DNA from: CAWJPY01 sp963844865
Lineage (GTDB): Bacteria > Acidobacteriota > Thermoanaerobaculia > Thermoanaerobaculales > Sulfomarinibacteraceae
DNA length: 64,000 bases
Assembly (NCBI GenBank): GCA_963844865.1
Contig: CAWJPY010000020.1
Coordinates: forward strand, 62,001-126,000
Reading direction: 5' to 3'
Both the position numbers and the translations under genes were made by a program. Shown here one piece after another: positions 7,449-17,961 of this stretch (position 1 is its first letter; the number at the start of each line of letters is the position of its first letter). The notes below the pieces were generated by a model. The model saw nothing but the letters and a program-made list of their open reading frames with translations. It did no database searches and was not told the DNA's origin.

Positions 7449-8723
7449 TCACTTCCCTGTCACCGCGCGCCGCGCCCGGCCCAGGGCCACGTAGGCCACG
7501 AGGACCTCGAAGCGGGCCGGCTCGAGAGGGAACCGGTACCGGCGAACGACGGTCGGCCCCCCGCCTGCGGCCACGGCGATGATCGCGGTGCCTGCCGGCA
7601 CCCCGTCGGCGGCGGACGCCGTCCCGACGGTGGCGACGCCGACGCCGGCGGAGAAGCGGCGACGCACCGCCTCGGCCATGAGGACAGCCGCCTCGTCACT
7701 GAGGAGGCCGGCTCGCTCCAGGTCGGCCGGCGGGATATCGAGCCCGCCGCTGACGCTGGGAAGGGTAGGGGCCAGGACACCGCCAAGGTAGACCTCTCCG
7801 ACCCCGGCGACCGGGTCCAGGAGCTGGGCCACGGCGCCGGCGGTGCAGCCCTCGGCCGCGGCCAGGGTCGTCCCGTGACGCTGGAGGTCCTCCACCACGC
7901 TTTCGGCGAAGGTGGTGTCCACCCGCCCCGGGCCCCAGGCGTAGACGTGCCTGCCGAGGCGTTGCCTGGCATCCGCCGCGATGCCTGCGAGCAGCTCGTT
8001 GCCACGGTCGTCGGCGATCCCGCGCAGCACCAGGCGCACGTGGATCTCAGGAAAGGTGGCCCGGTACTGCACCACGAGCTCCGAGCCCTCGGGGAGGTCC
8101 GCGCCGAGGCCCTCGAGCCGGCGTGCCACGTCACTTTCCCCCGCCCCGAAGATCTTGAGCACGGCCACGTCGGGCAGGGCCGGTCGCAGCCGGACACGGA
8201 GCTCGGGGAGCACCGTCGTCTCGAAGATGTCCACGATCTCCCGGGGGACACCGGGCATGAAGTAGAGCCGGCAGCCGTCCGCGTCCACGGCGAACCCCAC
8301 CGCAGTGCCCGAAGGGTTGGGGAGGATGGCTGCGCCTGCGGGGAGATCCGCCTGCTTCTCGTTGTTGGGGCTCATGGGGCGGCCACGGGCGGCGAAGAAG
8401 TCCCGGACGTGACGGAGCGCCTCGGGTGAGCGGACCAGGGGAACGCCGAAGGCCTCGGCCGCGCAGGCGGCGGTGAGGTCGTCACCGGTAGGTCCCAGCC
8501 CCCCGGAGACCAGCACCACGTCGCAGCGTGGGGCCATCTGGCGGAGGGCCGTCACCACCTCCGGGAGGTCATCGCCCACCGAGGTGTGGCGGACCACCCG
8601 GTAGCCCTCGCCGTCCAGCCGCTCGGAGAGGGCCGCCGCGTTGGTGTCCACCAGCCGGCCCTCGATGAGCTCGTCCCCGATGGTCAGGATCTCGATCCGA
8701 TTCGTTCCGCGTGTCAAGGTCAC
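7449..8723 (-). CDS. cinA: CinA-family protein (MoCF-binding domain plus divergent CinA C-terminal domain)
   Basis: The 424-aa length and domain order fit CinA. The N-terminal COG1058/MoCF domain (about 1-175) carries 'TIGDELIEGR', 'SGGLGPTGDD' and 'MPGVPRE', and is linked in the family to ADP-ribose pyrophosphatase activity. The C-terminal domain (about 270-420) is the nicotinamide-nucleotide amidase module. Its signature 'AESCTGG' reads 'AEGCTAG' here (residues 290-296), and the usual Y-S-N-x-x-K segment is replaced by 'GGVLAPTLP', so deamidase activity is doubtful. It is convergent with the CoA-transferase across the inverted-repeat module. Confidence 0.85.
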   Translation of the reverse strand: MTLTRGTNRIEILTIGDELIEGRLVDTNAAALSERLDGEGYRVVRHTSVGDDLPEVVTALRQMAPRCDVVLVSGGLGPTGDDLTAACAAEAFGVPLVRSPEALRHVRDFFAARGRPMSPNNEKQADLPAGAAILPNPSGTAVGFAVDADGCRLYFMPGVPREIVDIFETTVLPELRVRLRPALPDVAVLKIFGAGESDVARRLEGLGADLPEGSELVVQYRATFPEIHVRLVLRGIADDRGNELLAGIAADARQRLGRHVYAWGPGRVDTTFAESVVEDLQRHGTTLAAAEGCTAGAVAQLLDPVAGVGEVYLGGVLAPTLPSVSGGLDIPPADLERAGLLSDEAAVLMAEAVRRRFSAGVGVATVGTASAADGVPAGTAIIAVAAGGGPTVVRRYRFPLEPARFEVLVAYVALGRARRAVTGK

Positions 8724-8857
8724 CGTCGTCTCCCATCGATGGGTGCAGCATGCTCCGAGCGGGACCGACGGTCAATCCCGACCGGTTCCGATGAGCACTC
8801 GTCGCGATATGCCATGGGAATATCTCGACTCGTGGTCCGATATACTTGACGCACACC

Positions 8858-11800
8858 ATGGTCCAGCGAGTCGATTCGGCGCGGCCGCAGTCGGGGGCGT
8901 TGCTGGCCAACCTGGAGGAGACCCGGCGCGAGGTGGTGGTCCCACCCCGCTTCCAGCTTCTCCTCGATGCGGTGGAGCGCTACTACGGTGTCCGCCAGGT
9001 GGCGGACAAGCTCCTCGTGGAGCTCTTCCATCCCCTGCGCAACCTGGATGAGGTGGCGGGGCTGCTCAAGAACCTCACCGGCAGCGCGTTTTCCTACTAC
9101 GAGCGCACCGACGAGCGCGTGCGCTGCGCCGAGCTCATGGATGAGCTGTTCGGTGAGCTGTACGACGGCGTCGAGGACACCACGGCGCTGACAGGCCTGG
9201 TGGGCTCCCATCTGGAGCTCTTCGAGAACCTGCGCCGCTCGCCCCACGCCTCCTCGTACCGGGAGGTGGCGGGCACGATCTTGGAGCGACTGCTCGAGGT
9301 GCAGGCCCGCGACGGGCGGCCGCTGCTCCGCTTCGCCACGCAGCTCCGCCGCGTCGGGCGCAGCCTCCCCGACGACGGCGAGCTGACCGGGTCCTGCTCC
9401 CGCCTCTATGCCGGCGTGGTCAGGCTGGGCCTGGACGTCTTCTGGAGCCAGGTGGACCTCGGCGGATGGGCGGGCGGCCACCCGCCCGAGACGGCGGCCT
9501 CCCTCCGGTCCATCGTGGCCACGCCGCTGGCGCGCGCGGTGTCCACCGCCCGCGCCGCGCTCGCAGGCAGGGAGGATTCGGCGCGCGTGCTGGAGCTGCC
9601 GCACCTGGACGAGCTCCTCGACCAGACGCTGGAGCGGTCCCGTGACCTGCCGGGTGCCATCGAGCGCATCGGCCTGTATGTGCACCTGGCCGGAGTGCCG
9701 GAGCTCACCCACCGCAACATGGAGGTCCTGAGGGCCCTCTACTTCGCCATCGAGAGCGTGTGCGCCTCCGGAAGCGGGGACGACATCGTGCGTGCGGTGG
9801 ACCTGATCACCGATCATCTGGCGGTCTGCGAGCCCGCCCACAAGCGGCTGCTCTACAAGTGCCTGGAGAAGCTGGGAGGCGGCATCGCGCGCGGAAGCGA
9901 TGACGCGCTGGTCCGGCACTTCGTGGAGCGCGCCATCGCCACCGGCTTCGAGGCGCCGGACATCCGCGGCGTGTCCGAGGAGTGGCAGACCTTCGTCAAC
10001 CCGCACCACCTGCCCTGCCTGCGGGCCTGGCTGGCGGTGATCGAGCGCGATCCCATCACCTTCGAGGAGCTGCTGTCGGCGCTGCTCATCAACCTCCACT
10101 TCCGGGGCGTGTTCGTGGCCGACACGGACCTCTTCCAGCGCGACATCTCGGCGCTCCTGAACAGCGACATCGCCGACGCCTTCAACCTCATCGTCCAGCT
10201 CGTGGGCTACTTCCCGGTGTTCTTCAACGAGGTGGGCTCGGAGGGGGAGCTGCGCGAGGTCTCGACCCGCATCGACCAGCTCCTGCACCGGCGCGACCCG
10301 GTGATCCACTTCCTGCGCAAGCAGTCCCACGCCGAGAGCAACAACCGCCTGGTGGGGTTTGCCGCCGCGGTGTACCGCTACTGGCGAACCGGCGCCGCCG
10401 AGCCGCTGGCCGGCTATCTTCCCGCGGCGGTGCTCGCGGAGCTGGATCAGGACGCGGACTGGAACCAAGCCACCCACCGCGTTGTGGAGGCCCTGGCTCG
10501 GCAGGGGATCACAGAGGAGAGGCTGGACAAGGTGTCCCTCGCGGACCTGGAGGAGGCCCTCGCCACCAGCGGCGTTGACGACGAGGTGGCCCGGGAACGG
10601 GTCCTCCTGCTGGTGAGGCTGTACCGTCTGCTGAAGGCCAAGTACTCCTACGATCCCGGGCACCTGCTGGCGCAGATGGAGCTGTCGCCCCTCCTCTCCC
10701 GGGAGGCCCGCGAGCGCTTCGCCGTGGCCTGCGCCCAAGGCGACCACCTCCTGATCGTGAGCGCCGGCAACGGGGTGCTCGAGGAGCTGAAGGACACCAT
10801 CATCGACGGCAAGGTCACCGAAGCCTTCGAGAACATCTACCACAAGCGCCACATCGCGGCCGGCATCCCGTCCATGTACGGCACGTACTCGGAGCCCAAG
10901 TTCGACGCCATGGGCCTGTTCCTGCGCGTCATGCAGTTTTTGAAGCCGCACCTGGAGGGGTGCGTCGCCGACTTCAACTTCCGCTACATGACCAGGGAGT
11001 CCATCCGCGCGGCCCACGGCATCATGGCCGAGATGCTCAGGGGCCTGCGCATCGCCGGCCTCAGGGTCCAGCACCTGACCTCGAAGCTGGGCATCCTGGA
11101 ACGGGGCATCGCTCTGGGGACCCTCTCGGCGGCCCAGTTCCTGAACATCCTGGACTTCATGTCGGAAGCGCTCAACGACGTCGTCGAGTCCAACTACATC
11201 GCGCTGCATGACACCAATCTGGAGCGCATGGCGCGGCGGTTGGCCGAGGAGTGCGGAGCGGAGGATGCGGCCGGGGACGACAAGGGCAGGCTGTCGGAGC
11301 GCTTCCTCCGCGACGTCATCTCGTCGACCTACGCCATCCAGGAGCTCGACCTCATCCTGCGCCGGATGCGGCAGAGCCTGCGCAGCATGACGGCCTCCCT
11401 GTCGGACGCCATCTGCGCCGTGATCCTCACCTACACCCCGACCCGCCTGGTCTCCCACATCCACGATCCCCTGGCCGAGCACGAGGACCAGCTCTGCCTC
11501 GGCTACAAGGGCTACTCCCTCAAGGTCGTCCGGGCCCTCGGCCTGCCGGTGCCGGACGGGTTCGTGATCTCCACCGAGCTGTTCCGTCTCCTGCCCGCCC
11601 TCGGCTACGAGGACCTCATGGCGGACACCAGGGAGCGGCTGCGCGGCGGCCGTGGCCCGCCTCGAGGAGATCAGCGGCCGCCGCCTCGGTGATCCGACGC
11701 GACCGCTGCTGCTGTCGGTGCGTTCGGGCGCCGCCTTCTCCATGCCCGGCATGATGGACACCATCCTGAACGTGGGCCTCAACGAGGAGGTGATCGCCGG

Positions 11801-12979
11801 CATGTCGGGGACCCCCGAGGCCGCATGGGGCGCCTGGGATTGCTACCGTCGCTACCTCCAGAACGTGGCCATGTCGCGGGGCGCCGAGCGCGACCACTTC
11901 GACCAGATCATGCTGCGCTTCAAGGAGCGCCACCGGGTAGAGCGCAAGACCGAGTTCACGCCGACCCAGATGCGGGACATGGCGCTGGCCTACCGAGACC
12001 TGGCGGCACGCAGGAGGGCGTGGAGCTCACGGACGACCCTCTCGAGCAGCTCACGGAGTCGGTGTTCCTGGTGATGCGGTCGTGGGAGTCGGAGCCGGCG
12101 CGCATCTACCGCTCCCAGCTCCAGCTCGCCGACGCGTGGGGGACCGCCGTCATCGTGCAGCAGATGGTGTTCGGCAACATGAACGCCTCCTCGGGTTCGG
12201 GAGTGGTCTTCACCCGCAACCCCCGCTCCTCCTCCACCGGCATCGGCCTGTTCGGGGACTTCACGCGCTGCTCGCAGGGAGAGGATGTGGTGGGCGGGCT
12301 GGTGCATCCCTATCCCGTCAGCGAGAAGCAGCGCCTGGAGTACTCGCCGCAGCTCGACATCTCCCTGGAGTCCCAGTTCCCGGACATCTACGGGCGGCTG
12401 CGGGCGATCGCGTCGGAGCTCATCAACGAGCACGGCTACGAGCACCAGGAGATCGAGTTCACGTTCTCCTCGGGCGCGGCCGAGGACCTCTCCATCCTCC
12501 AGATCCGCCCGATGCGCCTGTTGAGGCAGCAGGCGCTGCCGGTCTTCGTGGACGCCGAGGCGGCGCGGGCGGCGCTGGTCGCCACCGGCATCGGCGTCTC
12601 GGGGGGCGCCCTGTCGGGCCGGGTGGCGTTCAGCCTGGTCGACGTGCGCAGATGCCGGGAGCAGCATCCCGACGACGGCGTGATCCTGCTGCGGCCCGAC
12701 ACCGTGCCGGAGGACATCCACCTGGTGCTCGGGGTGGATGGGCTACTGACCGCCCGGGGAGGGTTCACCTCCCACGCCGCCGTCACCGCCAAGCGACTGG
12801 GCAAGTGCTGCGTGGTCAACTGCAAAGCACTCGTTGTGGACGACACCAACAACCTGGCTCGGATCGGCGGACGGGCGCTCCTCGCCGGAGACCCCATCGC
12901 CATCGATGGGCTGTCGGGTCGGGTCTATCTGGGCGAGCACGCCGTCACCGAGATGGTGACGCCGGTCCGTGTGACCTGA
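8858..12979 (+). CDS. PEP-utilising-enzyme-like protein (PPDK/PEP-synthase nucleotide-binding plus phosphohistidine domains), two frameshifts
   Basis: Joined across two compensating indels (one extra base near 11650, one missing near 12015), the product is about 1370 aa. The first ~860 residues are helical and match no family I know. Then comes a PPDK-type ATP-grasp domain: 'GYKGYSLKVVRALGLPVPDGF', 'SVRSGAAFSMPGMMDT', 'QQMVFGNMN'. It ends with the mobile phosphohistidine domain 'GGFTSHAAVTAKRLG', with its active histidine. The C-terminal PEP/pyruvate TIM barrel of true PPDK or PEP synthase is missing. It may transfer the beta-phosphate of ATP to an unidentified acceptor. ATG 8858 follows a TATACT -10-like hexamer by 11 bp, so the leader would be very short; a TTG at 8846 is the alternative. 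It is 19 bp upstream of gap. Confidence 0.7.
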
Positions 12980-12998
12980 GGGGGGCGAGGAGAAGGGC

Positions 12999-14294
12999 AT
13001 GACGCAGACGAGCGCGTTGGGCATCAACGGCCTGGGGAGGATCGGCAAGCTGGCGGTGTGGACCGAGGTGGCCGGCCGGCGCTTCGACAGACTGGTCGTG
13101 AACACCGGCCGCGGGGTGGGGCGCTCCCTCGACGCCCTGGCCCACTACCTCTCGGTGGACAGCACCTACGGCGCCTTGGGCCGATTCCTGCATGGATGGG
13201 GTGGTGAACGGGGCTGTGTGCGCATTGCGGATCGCGACCGCCAGCTCCTGGACATCGACGGCGTGACCGTGCAGCTCCTCACCCAGCATCGCAACCCCAA
13301 GGACATCGGGTGGGCGGACCACGGGGTGCGCCTGGTGGTGGACACCACCGGCGTCTTCCGGGATCCGACCCATCCCGCGTCCCATCCGGGGGGCAGCCTG
13401 CAGGGCCACCTGGAGGCGGGGGCGCAGGCCGTGCTGGTGAGTGCCGCCTTCAAGCTCTCGGACCGCGGCGCGCGGCTCCCGGAGGAGAGCGTGATGCTGA
13501 TCTACGGCATCAACCACCAGGTCTACGACCCCGCGCACCACTCCATGATCTCCGCCGCCTCGTGCACCACCACCGCCCTGGCCCACATGATGCTGCCCCT
13601 GCTCAACCACCAGCTCACCCACCAGATGCTCACCGCCTCCATGTCCACGGTCCACGCCGCCACCAACTCCCAGAGCGTGCTCGACACCGTGCCCAAGAGC
13701 GGGGCCAAGGACCTGCGCAAGAACCGGTCGGTGATGAACAACATCATCCTCACCTCCACCAACGCCGCCCAGGCGCTGGAGCAGGTGATCCCGGAGATCT
13801 CAACCATCGGGTTCCTCGCGGACTCGGTGCGCATCCCCATCCCGACCGCCTCCCTCATCATCCTCAACTGCACCTTCCAGTCCCGCCTCGACGACTACGG
13901 CGCCAGCCTCATCAACCGCGGTTCGGTGAACGCCATCTACGCCGACTACGCCCGCGGCCCCGAAAGCGGAGTGGTGTTCTCCAACGACCAGAACGTGTCC
14001 ACCGACATGGTGGGCGAGCCGGCGGCGGTGGTCATCGAGGGCTCGGAGACCCACGCCCGGACCGGCTTCACCCACGTGGACCTGGCCGAGCTGGGGCTGA
14101 GTGCCGCCACCGGCGGCCTGGAGCGGGTGGAGGTGCCGGTCACCCACCTCAAGCTGTTCGGGTGGTACGACAACGAGCTCGGCTCCTACACCAGGCGCAT
14201 GAGCCAGCTCACCCACTTCGTGGCCGAGCGCCTGGGAATCGAGACGCCCAAGAGCATCACGGCGGCAAAGCCGGTGCCAGGCACCCCGTCTTGA
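12999..14294 (+). CDS. Glyceraldehyde-3-phosphate dehydrogenase-like protein, enlarged
   Basis: This 431-aa protein has the GAPDH Rossmann start 'GINGLGRIGKL', the catalytic block 'SAASCTTTALA' with Cys189, the partner histidine in 'STVHAATN' (His219), and the C-terminal 'WYDNELGSY'. It is about 95 residues longer than classical GAPDH, with insertions in the NAD half and around residues 60-100. It would oxidise an aldehyde phosphate with NAD(P). ATG 12999 follows GAGGAGAAGGGC and lies 19 bp after the PEP-utilising protein, so the two are probably one operon linked to lower glycolysis. The last codons and the stop lie inside a REPIN (14273-14339), adding the tail 'KPVPGTPS'. Confidence 0.8.
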   Translation: MTQTSALGINGLGRIGKLAVWTEVAGRRFDRLVVNTGRGVGRSLDALAHYLSVDSTYGALGRFLHGWGGERGCVRIADRDRQLLDIDGVTVQLLTQHRNPKDIGWADHGVRLVVDTTGVFRDPTHPASHPGGSLQGHLEAGAQAVLVSAAFKLSDRGARLPEESVMLIYGINHQVYDPAHHSMISAASCTTTALAHMMLPLLNHQLTHQMLTASMSTVHAATNSQSVLDTVPKSGAKDLRKNRSVMNNIILTSTNAAQALEQVIPEISTIGFLADSVRIPIPTASLIILNCTFQSRLDDYGASLINRGSVNAIYADYARGPESGVVFSNDQNVSTDMVGEPAAVVIEGSETHARTGFTHVDLAELGLSAATGGLERVEVPVTHLKLFGWYDNELGSYTRRMSQLTHFVAERLGIETPKSITAAKPVPGTPS

Positions 14295-14339
14295 TTTGAC
14301 AGTACGCGCACCGCCTCAGCCGAAAGGGTGCCTGGCACC
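14273..14339. repeat. REPIN-like palindrome pair overlapping the gap stop codon
   Basis: GGTGCCAGGCACC (14273-14285) and GGTGCCTGGCACC (14327-14339) form a 67-bp unit. The spacer 'CGTCTTGATTTGACAGTACG' matches the 4.05-kb copy. The upstream palindrome is translated as the end of the GAPDH protein. Confidence 0.9.
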
Positions 14340-14350
14340 CGCTCTGGCGT

Positions 14351-14632
14351 TCAGAATTGAAACAGGAGCTTCCAGCCAACGAAGAAGACCGCCGCGTCGG
14401 CGACCACGTGCCCGACCCGCGGCGCGGAAAGGCGCAGCCGACCCCTCTCCACCAGAACGTACCAGAGAGCCGGGAAGAGCACGATCCACGCCTTGCAGGC
14501 GAGGAACGCCGCTCGGCCCAGGGAGGTGCCCGGCCACAGCGCCATGGCGGCGAGGACGCCGAAGCTGGGGACCGGGGCCAAAAGGAGGATCGCGGCCAGC
14601 GCCCGAGCCCTGCCGGCCCGTTCCCGGGGCAC
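14351..14632 (-). CDS. Short membrane protein, possibly a truncated CPBP-like protein
   Basis: The 93-residue frame has three hydrophobic segments ('ALAAILLLAPVPSFGVLAAM', 'AAFLACKAWIVLFPALWYVL', 'AAVFFVGWKLLFQF'). This resembles the first transmembrane part of some CPBP-type intramembrane protease-like proteins, without their later active-site motifs. It ends 12 bp from a REPIN, so it may be a truncated remnant. The GTG start at 14632 lies just after the upstream stop (14647). Family and functionality are uncertain. Confidence 0.35.
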   Translation of the reverse strand: MPRERAGRARALAAILLLAPVPSFGVLAAMALWPGTSLGRAAFLACKAWIVLFPALWYVLVERGRLRLSAPRVGHVVADAAVFFVGWKLLFQF

Positions 14633-14646
14633 GTTGCCGGCGGTGC

Positions 14647-15433
14647 TCAGTCGGCCTCCTCGAACAGCGTGGGGGGCAGGGTGGAGGGGCGCGTCACCTT
14701 CTCGTCGGCGAACACCACGGTGATGGTGCGGAATCGATCGCCGCCCCACTGGCCCTCCGAGAGCAGCCAGCCGCGCACGAACTCGGCCAGCCGTCGGCGG
14801 CAGGTCTCACGCACGAGGTCGATGGTGTCGGGGTCGGCGGCGCGGCGGCTCAAGAGCTCTGGTGAGGCTGCGCTCCAGGTCGGCCATCCGCTCGTCGGCG
14901 TCGAAGCGCAACCACCCGCTCTCACTGTGCTTCTCCAGCCCGGCCGTGTCGATGGCCGGGGGCAGGGTGGGCCGGATGGGGGGGGCCCGGACCAGGCAGC
15001 GGTGGTCATGTACCGTCAGACGCCAGGGTTCGTCGAGCCGGATGTGATAGCGGTAGGTCACCGGGACCCGGATCTCCGAGGTGGTCGTGCCCAGGGGGAG
15101 CAGGTCGAAGAGCACGCGACGGTCGTCGGATCGGGTGAAGGTCTCGGTGGCTTGGACCGCGGTGAGCTCCAGCTTGGTGCCGCCGGACACCAGGTGGGGC
15201 AGGGAGGCGATGAAGGTGGTGGTGATGGTCCCGGTCCGGAACCGGGCCGCGACGTCCGCCGCCTCCTCGGACACCGCCTTCGCGCCCGTTGCGAACATGC
15301 CGCAGGCCTGCTGGACCGCCAGGTAACCGAGGACGGCGAGCAGCATTCCCACCAGCGGCCAACGCCAGGCGTGCAGTGCAACGTGTCGCCGGGGCGGCCG
15401 CGGCTCCGGCGTGGGTGACGGGCCCGAGCTCAT
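14647..15433 (-). CDS. DUF4230-like membrane-anchored protein, one frameshift
   Basis: An N-terminal hydrophobic anchor ('WPLVGMLLAVLGYLAVQQA', about 25-43) is followed by a soluble domain: 'VTYRYHIRLDEPWRLTVHDH' near 125, then 'LPPAIDT'. After an apparent one-base loss near 14855 the frame continues 'PELLSRRAADPDTIDLVRET' to 'TVVFADE'. The pattern (anchor, beta-rich domain, proline-rich step, helical tail) resembles DUF4230 proteins; function is unknown. The start is ATG 15433. Confidence 0.45.
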
Positions 15434-15454
15434 GATGGAACCATGGTACCCGTA

Positions 15455-15700
15455 CGGCCCGGTTCCGCGACAGCGTCAGCGAGCAGGGGCAGCGAGCAGG
15501 GTCGGCCACGGCGGCAGTCATCAGCGACGGCGTTCGGCGGCAGCGTCCGCGGCAGCGAACAGAGGCGGTGGTCGGCATGTCCACTCACGGGCAAGGTCAG
15601 ACGGGGTGCCAGGCAGCATTCGGGTGAATCGATGTGCGTGCTGTCGAATCAAGACGGGGTGCCAGGCACCCGGTCTGGTGCTCGCGAAGCACCTCCCTCG
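15455..15700. repeat. Low-complexity GCAGCGA-type tract and REPIN pair
   Basis: 15460-15570 is degenerate low-complexity sequence built on GCAGCGAGC / GGCAGCGTC. It is followed by a REPIN pair: a degenerate GGTGCCAGGCAGC at 15605-15617 and GGTGCCAGGCACC at 15658-15670, 66 bp in all, in the orientation opposite to the 4-kb copy. 15434-15774 holds no gene I can support. Confidence 0.75.
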
Positions 15701-15774
15701 GGTGCGACGCTGTCTGATCCCCCGCTGTAGGCCTCGACGGGGGGCGCCCGGCCGCGGCTGTGGCGGGTGAGAGG

Positions 15775-16636
15775 CTACAGGTTGTCGGCCAGGAAGCGCA
15801 CCGTCTCCTGCCACGCCTCGGCCGCCGCCTTGGGGTCGTAGTTGCGCCCGGACGGATTGGCGAAGGCGTGTCCCGCATCGGGGTAGACGATGATGGTGGC
15901 GTCCTTGCCGAGGTCGTGGAGCGTGTCCTCGAAGCGTCGGACCTCGGCCGGCGGGATGCTCTGGTCCCGGCCGCCGAAGAAGCCCAGGATGGGCATTTCG
16001 AGCGTTGCGAGCTCGCTCGCGGTCGGTGACCAGGCTGCCGTAGTAGATGATGACGGCGGCCAGGGTGCGCGGCATGGCGAGGGCGGTGCGCAGGGACCAG
16101 CCGCCGCCGAAGCACCAGCCGATGCTCGCCACCTTCGGCGCCCCGACGTCGTTGGCCAGGTAGCCGTAGGCCTGACGGAGGTTGGAGAGCGCCTGCGGTG
16201 GGTGGTCGTTGGCCGCCATGGCCAGCTCGCGGGCGGCTGCGGGCTCCTCAGCGGTGCGGCCTCCGTACAGGTCCACCGCCAGCGCCGCGTAGCCTTCGCC
16301 GGCGAGGCGCCGGGTCATGGCACGGATGTTGTCGTTGAGCCCCCACCACTCGTGGATGACGAGGAGGCCGGGCAGGTCCTCGGCTCCCTGCTCGGGGCGG
16401 GCCAGATAGCCCTTCACGGACTGCCCGTCCACGGTGGCGTAGACGACCGTCTCGCCGGTCACCGGCACTGCCGGGGCGGCCTCGGAGACGGGGTTGGCCA
16501 CCGGTGCGTCGCCCCGGTGCTCCCGGGCCATGCGCTCCACAGTCTCGTTCTGGTTGTCGCCGTCGTCGCCGGCGCCGGCCGACCCGGTCCACATGAGGGC
16601 CAGTGCGACGAGCCCGATCGTGATGGTCTCCATCAT
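15775..16636 (-). CDS. Exported dienelactone hydrolase family protein, one frameshift
   Basis: ATG 16636 follows GGAGGACGACC and opens a signal peptide (about residues 1-22, ending near 'GSAGAG'). The alpha/beta-hydrolase core shows 'VIHEWWGLND', the nucleophile motif 'GWCFGGGWS' with a cysteine as in dienelactone hydrolases, and, after a one-base insertion near 16017, 'GGRDQSIP' (Asp) and 'DAGHAFANP' (His). All three catalytic residues are present when the frames are joined. It would hydrolyse an ester or lactone in the periplasm; the substrate is unknown. Confidence 0.8.
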
Positions 16637-16704
16637 GGTCGTCCTCCGCTTCGCTTGGACGCCCACGACAACAGCGGTCGCGTCGCGTCTGTTCCGCAGG
16701 GAGG

Positions 16705-17813
16705 TCAGGCGAAGTCGCGCAGCCGCACCGGCAGCCGGCGCGGCCCCAGCGGCCGGGCGGGGCGTCGAAGCGGCCGGCGCAGGGCGTGCCGCAGCTGCGG
16801 CAGCGGCCGTCGTCGGTCGAGGTTCCAGTGGCAGAGCTCGTACCAGTCGCGGCCGATCAGCAGCTCGCCGCAGTCGTGGCAGTAGGTGCTGCCGCCGGCC
16901 GGGTCGTGGACGTTGCCGGTGTAGGCGTAGCGGACGCCGTTGCGCCATGGCGATGCGCGCGGGCGCGGGTCAGCGTCGCCGGCGGCGTCGGCGGGATGTC
17001 CCGCATCTTGTAGTCGGGGTGGAAGGCGGTGAAGTGCAGCGGCACGTCCGGGCCCGAGCTCGTCGACGACCCAGCGGGTCATCGCGTCGAGCTCCGCGTC
17101 GGAGTCGTTCTCGCCGGGGATCAGCAGCGTGGTGATCTCGAGCCAGACGTCGGTCTCGTGCGTCAGGTAGCCAGGGTGTCGAGCACCGGCTGCGAGGCTG
17201 GCCGCCGCAGATCTGCTGGTAGAAGCGCTCGGTGAACGCCTTGAGGTCGACGTTGGCGGCGTCCATGTGGGCGATAGAACTCGCGCCCGCGGCTCGGCGC
17301 AGATCGTAGCCGGCGGTGACCGCCACCGTCGTTGATGCCCCGCTCGCGGCAGGCCTGCGCGACGTCGACGGCGTACTCGAGGAAGATCACCGGGTCGTTG
17401 TAGGTGAAGGCGACGCTGCGGCAGCCGAGCTGCTCGCGCGGCGCGGGCGATGGTCTCCGGGCGCGGCCTGCGTCGGCCAGGGTGTCCATCTCGCGCGACT
17501 TGGAGATGTCCCAGTTCTGGCAGAACTTGCAGGCCAGGTTGCAGCCGGCGGTGCCGAAGGAGAGCACCGGCGTGCCGGGCAGGAAGTGGTTGAGCGGCTT
17601 CTTCTCGATCGGGATCGACGCAGAAGCCGCTGGAGCGGCCGTAGGTGGTCAGCACGATCTGCGTCGCCCTCGCGCGCGCGCACGAAGCACAGGCCGCGCT
17701 GGCCGTCGCTGCAGCTGGCACAGCCGCGGGCAGACGTCGCACTGGACGCGGCCGTCCTCCAGGCGGTGCCAGTAGCGCGTGGGGTGCAGGTCGATGTTGG
17801 TGTCGGTAGCCAT
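16705..17813 (-). CDS. amrS: AmmeMemoRadiSam-system radical SAM enzyme (AmrS-like), many frameshifts
   Basis: Piecing frames together from ATG 17813 gives 'QCDVCPRLCQ', then 'GYxxSSGFCVDPIEKKPLNHF'-like sequence, the radical SAM cluster 'GCNLACKFCQNWDISK' (CxxxCxxC), 'SVAFTYNDPVIFLEYAVD', 'ANVDLKAFTERFYQ', 'VWLEITTLLIPGENDSD' and a C-terminal zinc-ribbon-like 'STYCHDCG'. This is the order in AmrS, whose partners AmmeMemoRadiSam A and B are not in this window. The reaction is not established. Eight or more single-base frame changes in about 1.1 kb, with family sequence preserved throughout, suggest sequence errors rather than decay. Confidence 0.75.
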
Positions 17814-17961
17814 GCTCGTTCCCCGGGGGCACCGAGGTCCGCTCTCGCGCAACTGGACGACGCCGGGTCCCGATTCCCTCGTTTCACCACACGCCCACGT
17901 CGGCTCACGCGGCCACTCACCGACCGCCGCCACTGCCGTGGTCGCCGACGCCGCCCGCTGG

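Noticed and set aside
8720..11803. 1027-residue open frame on the minus strand opposite the PEP-utilising-enzyme-like gene
   Set aside because: High GC keeps the antisense frame open. The plus-strand frame has clear family motifs and the antisense product is His/Gln/Arg-rich with none.
16705..17813. AmrS-like gene as a true pseudogene
   Set aside because: Frames change many times but conserved motifs, including CxxxCxxC, are all kept; sequence error is a simpler explanation. Not excluded without reads.
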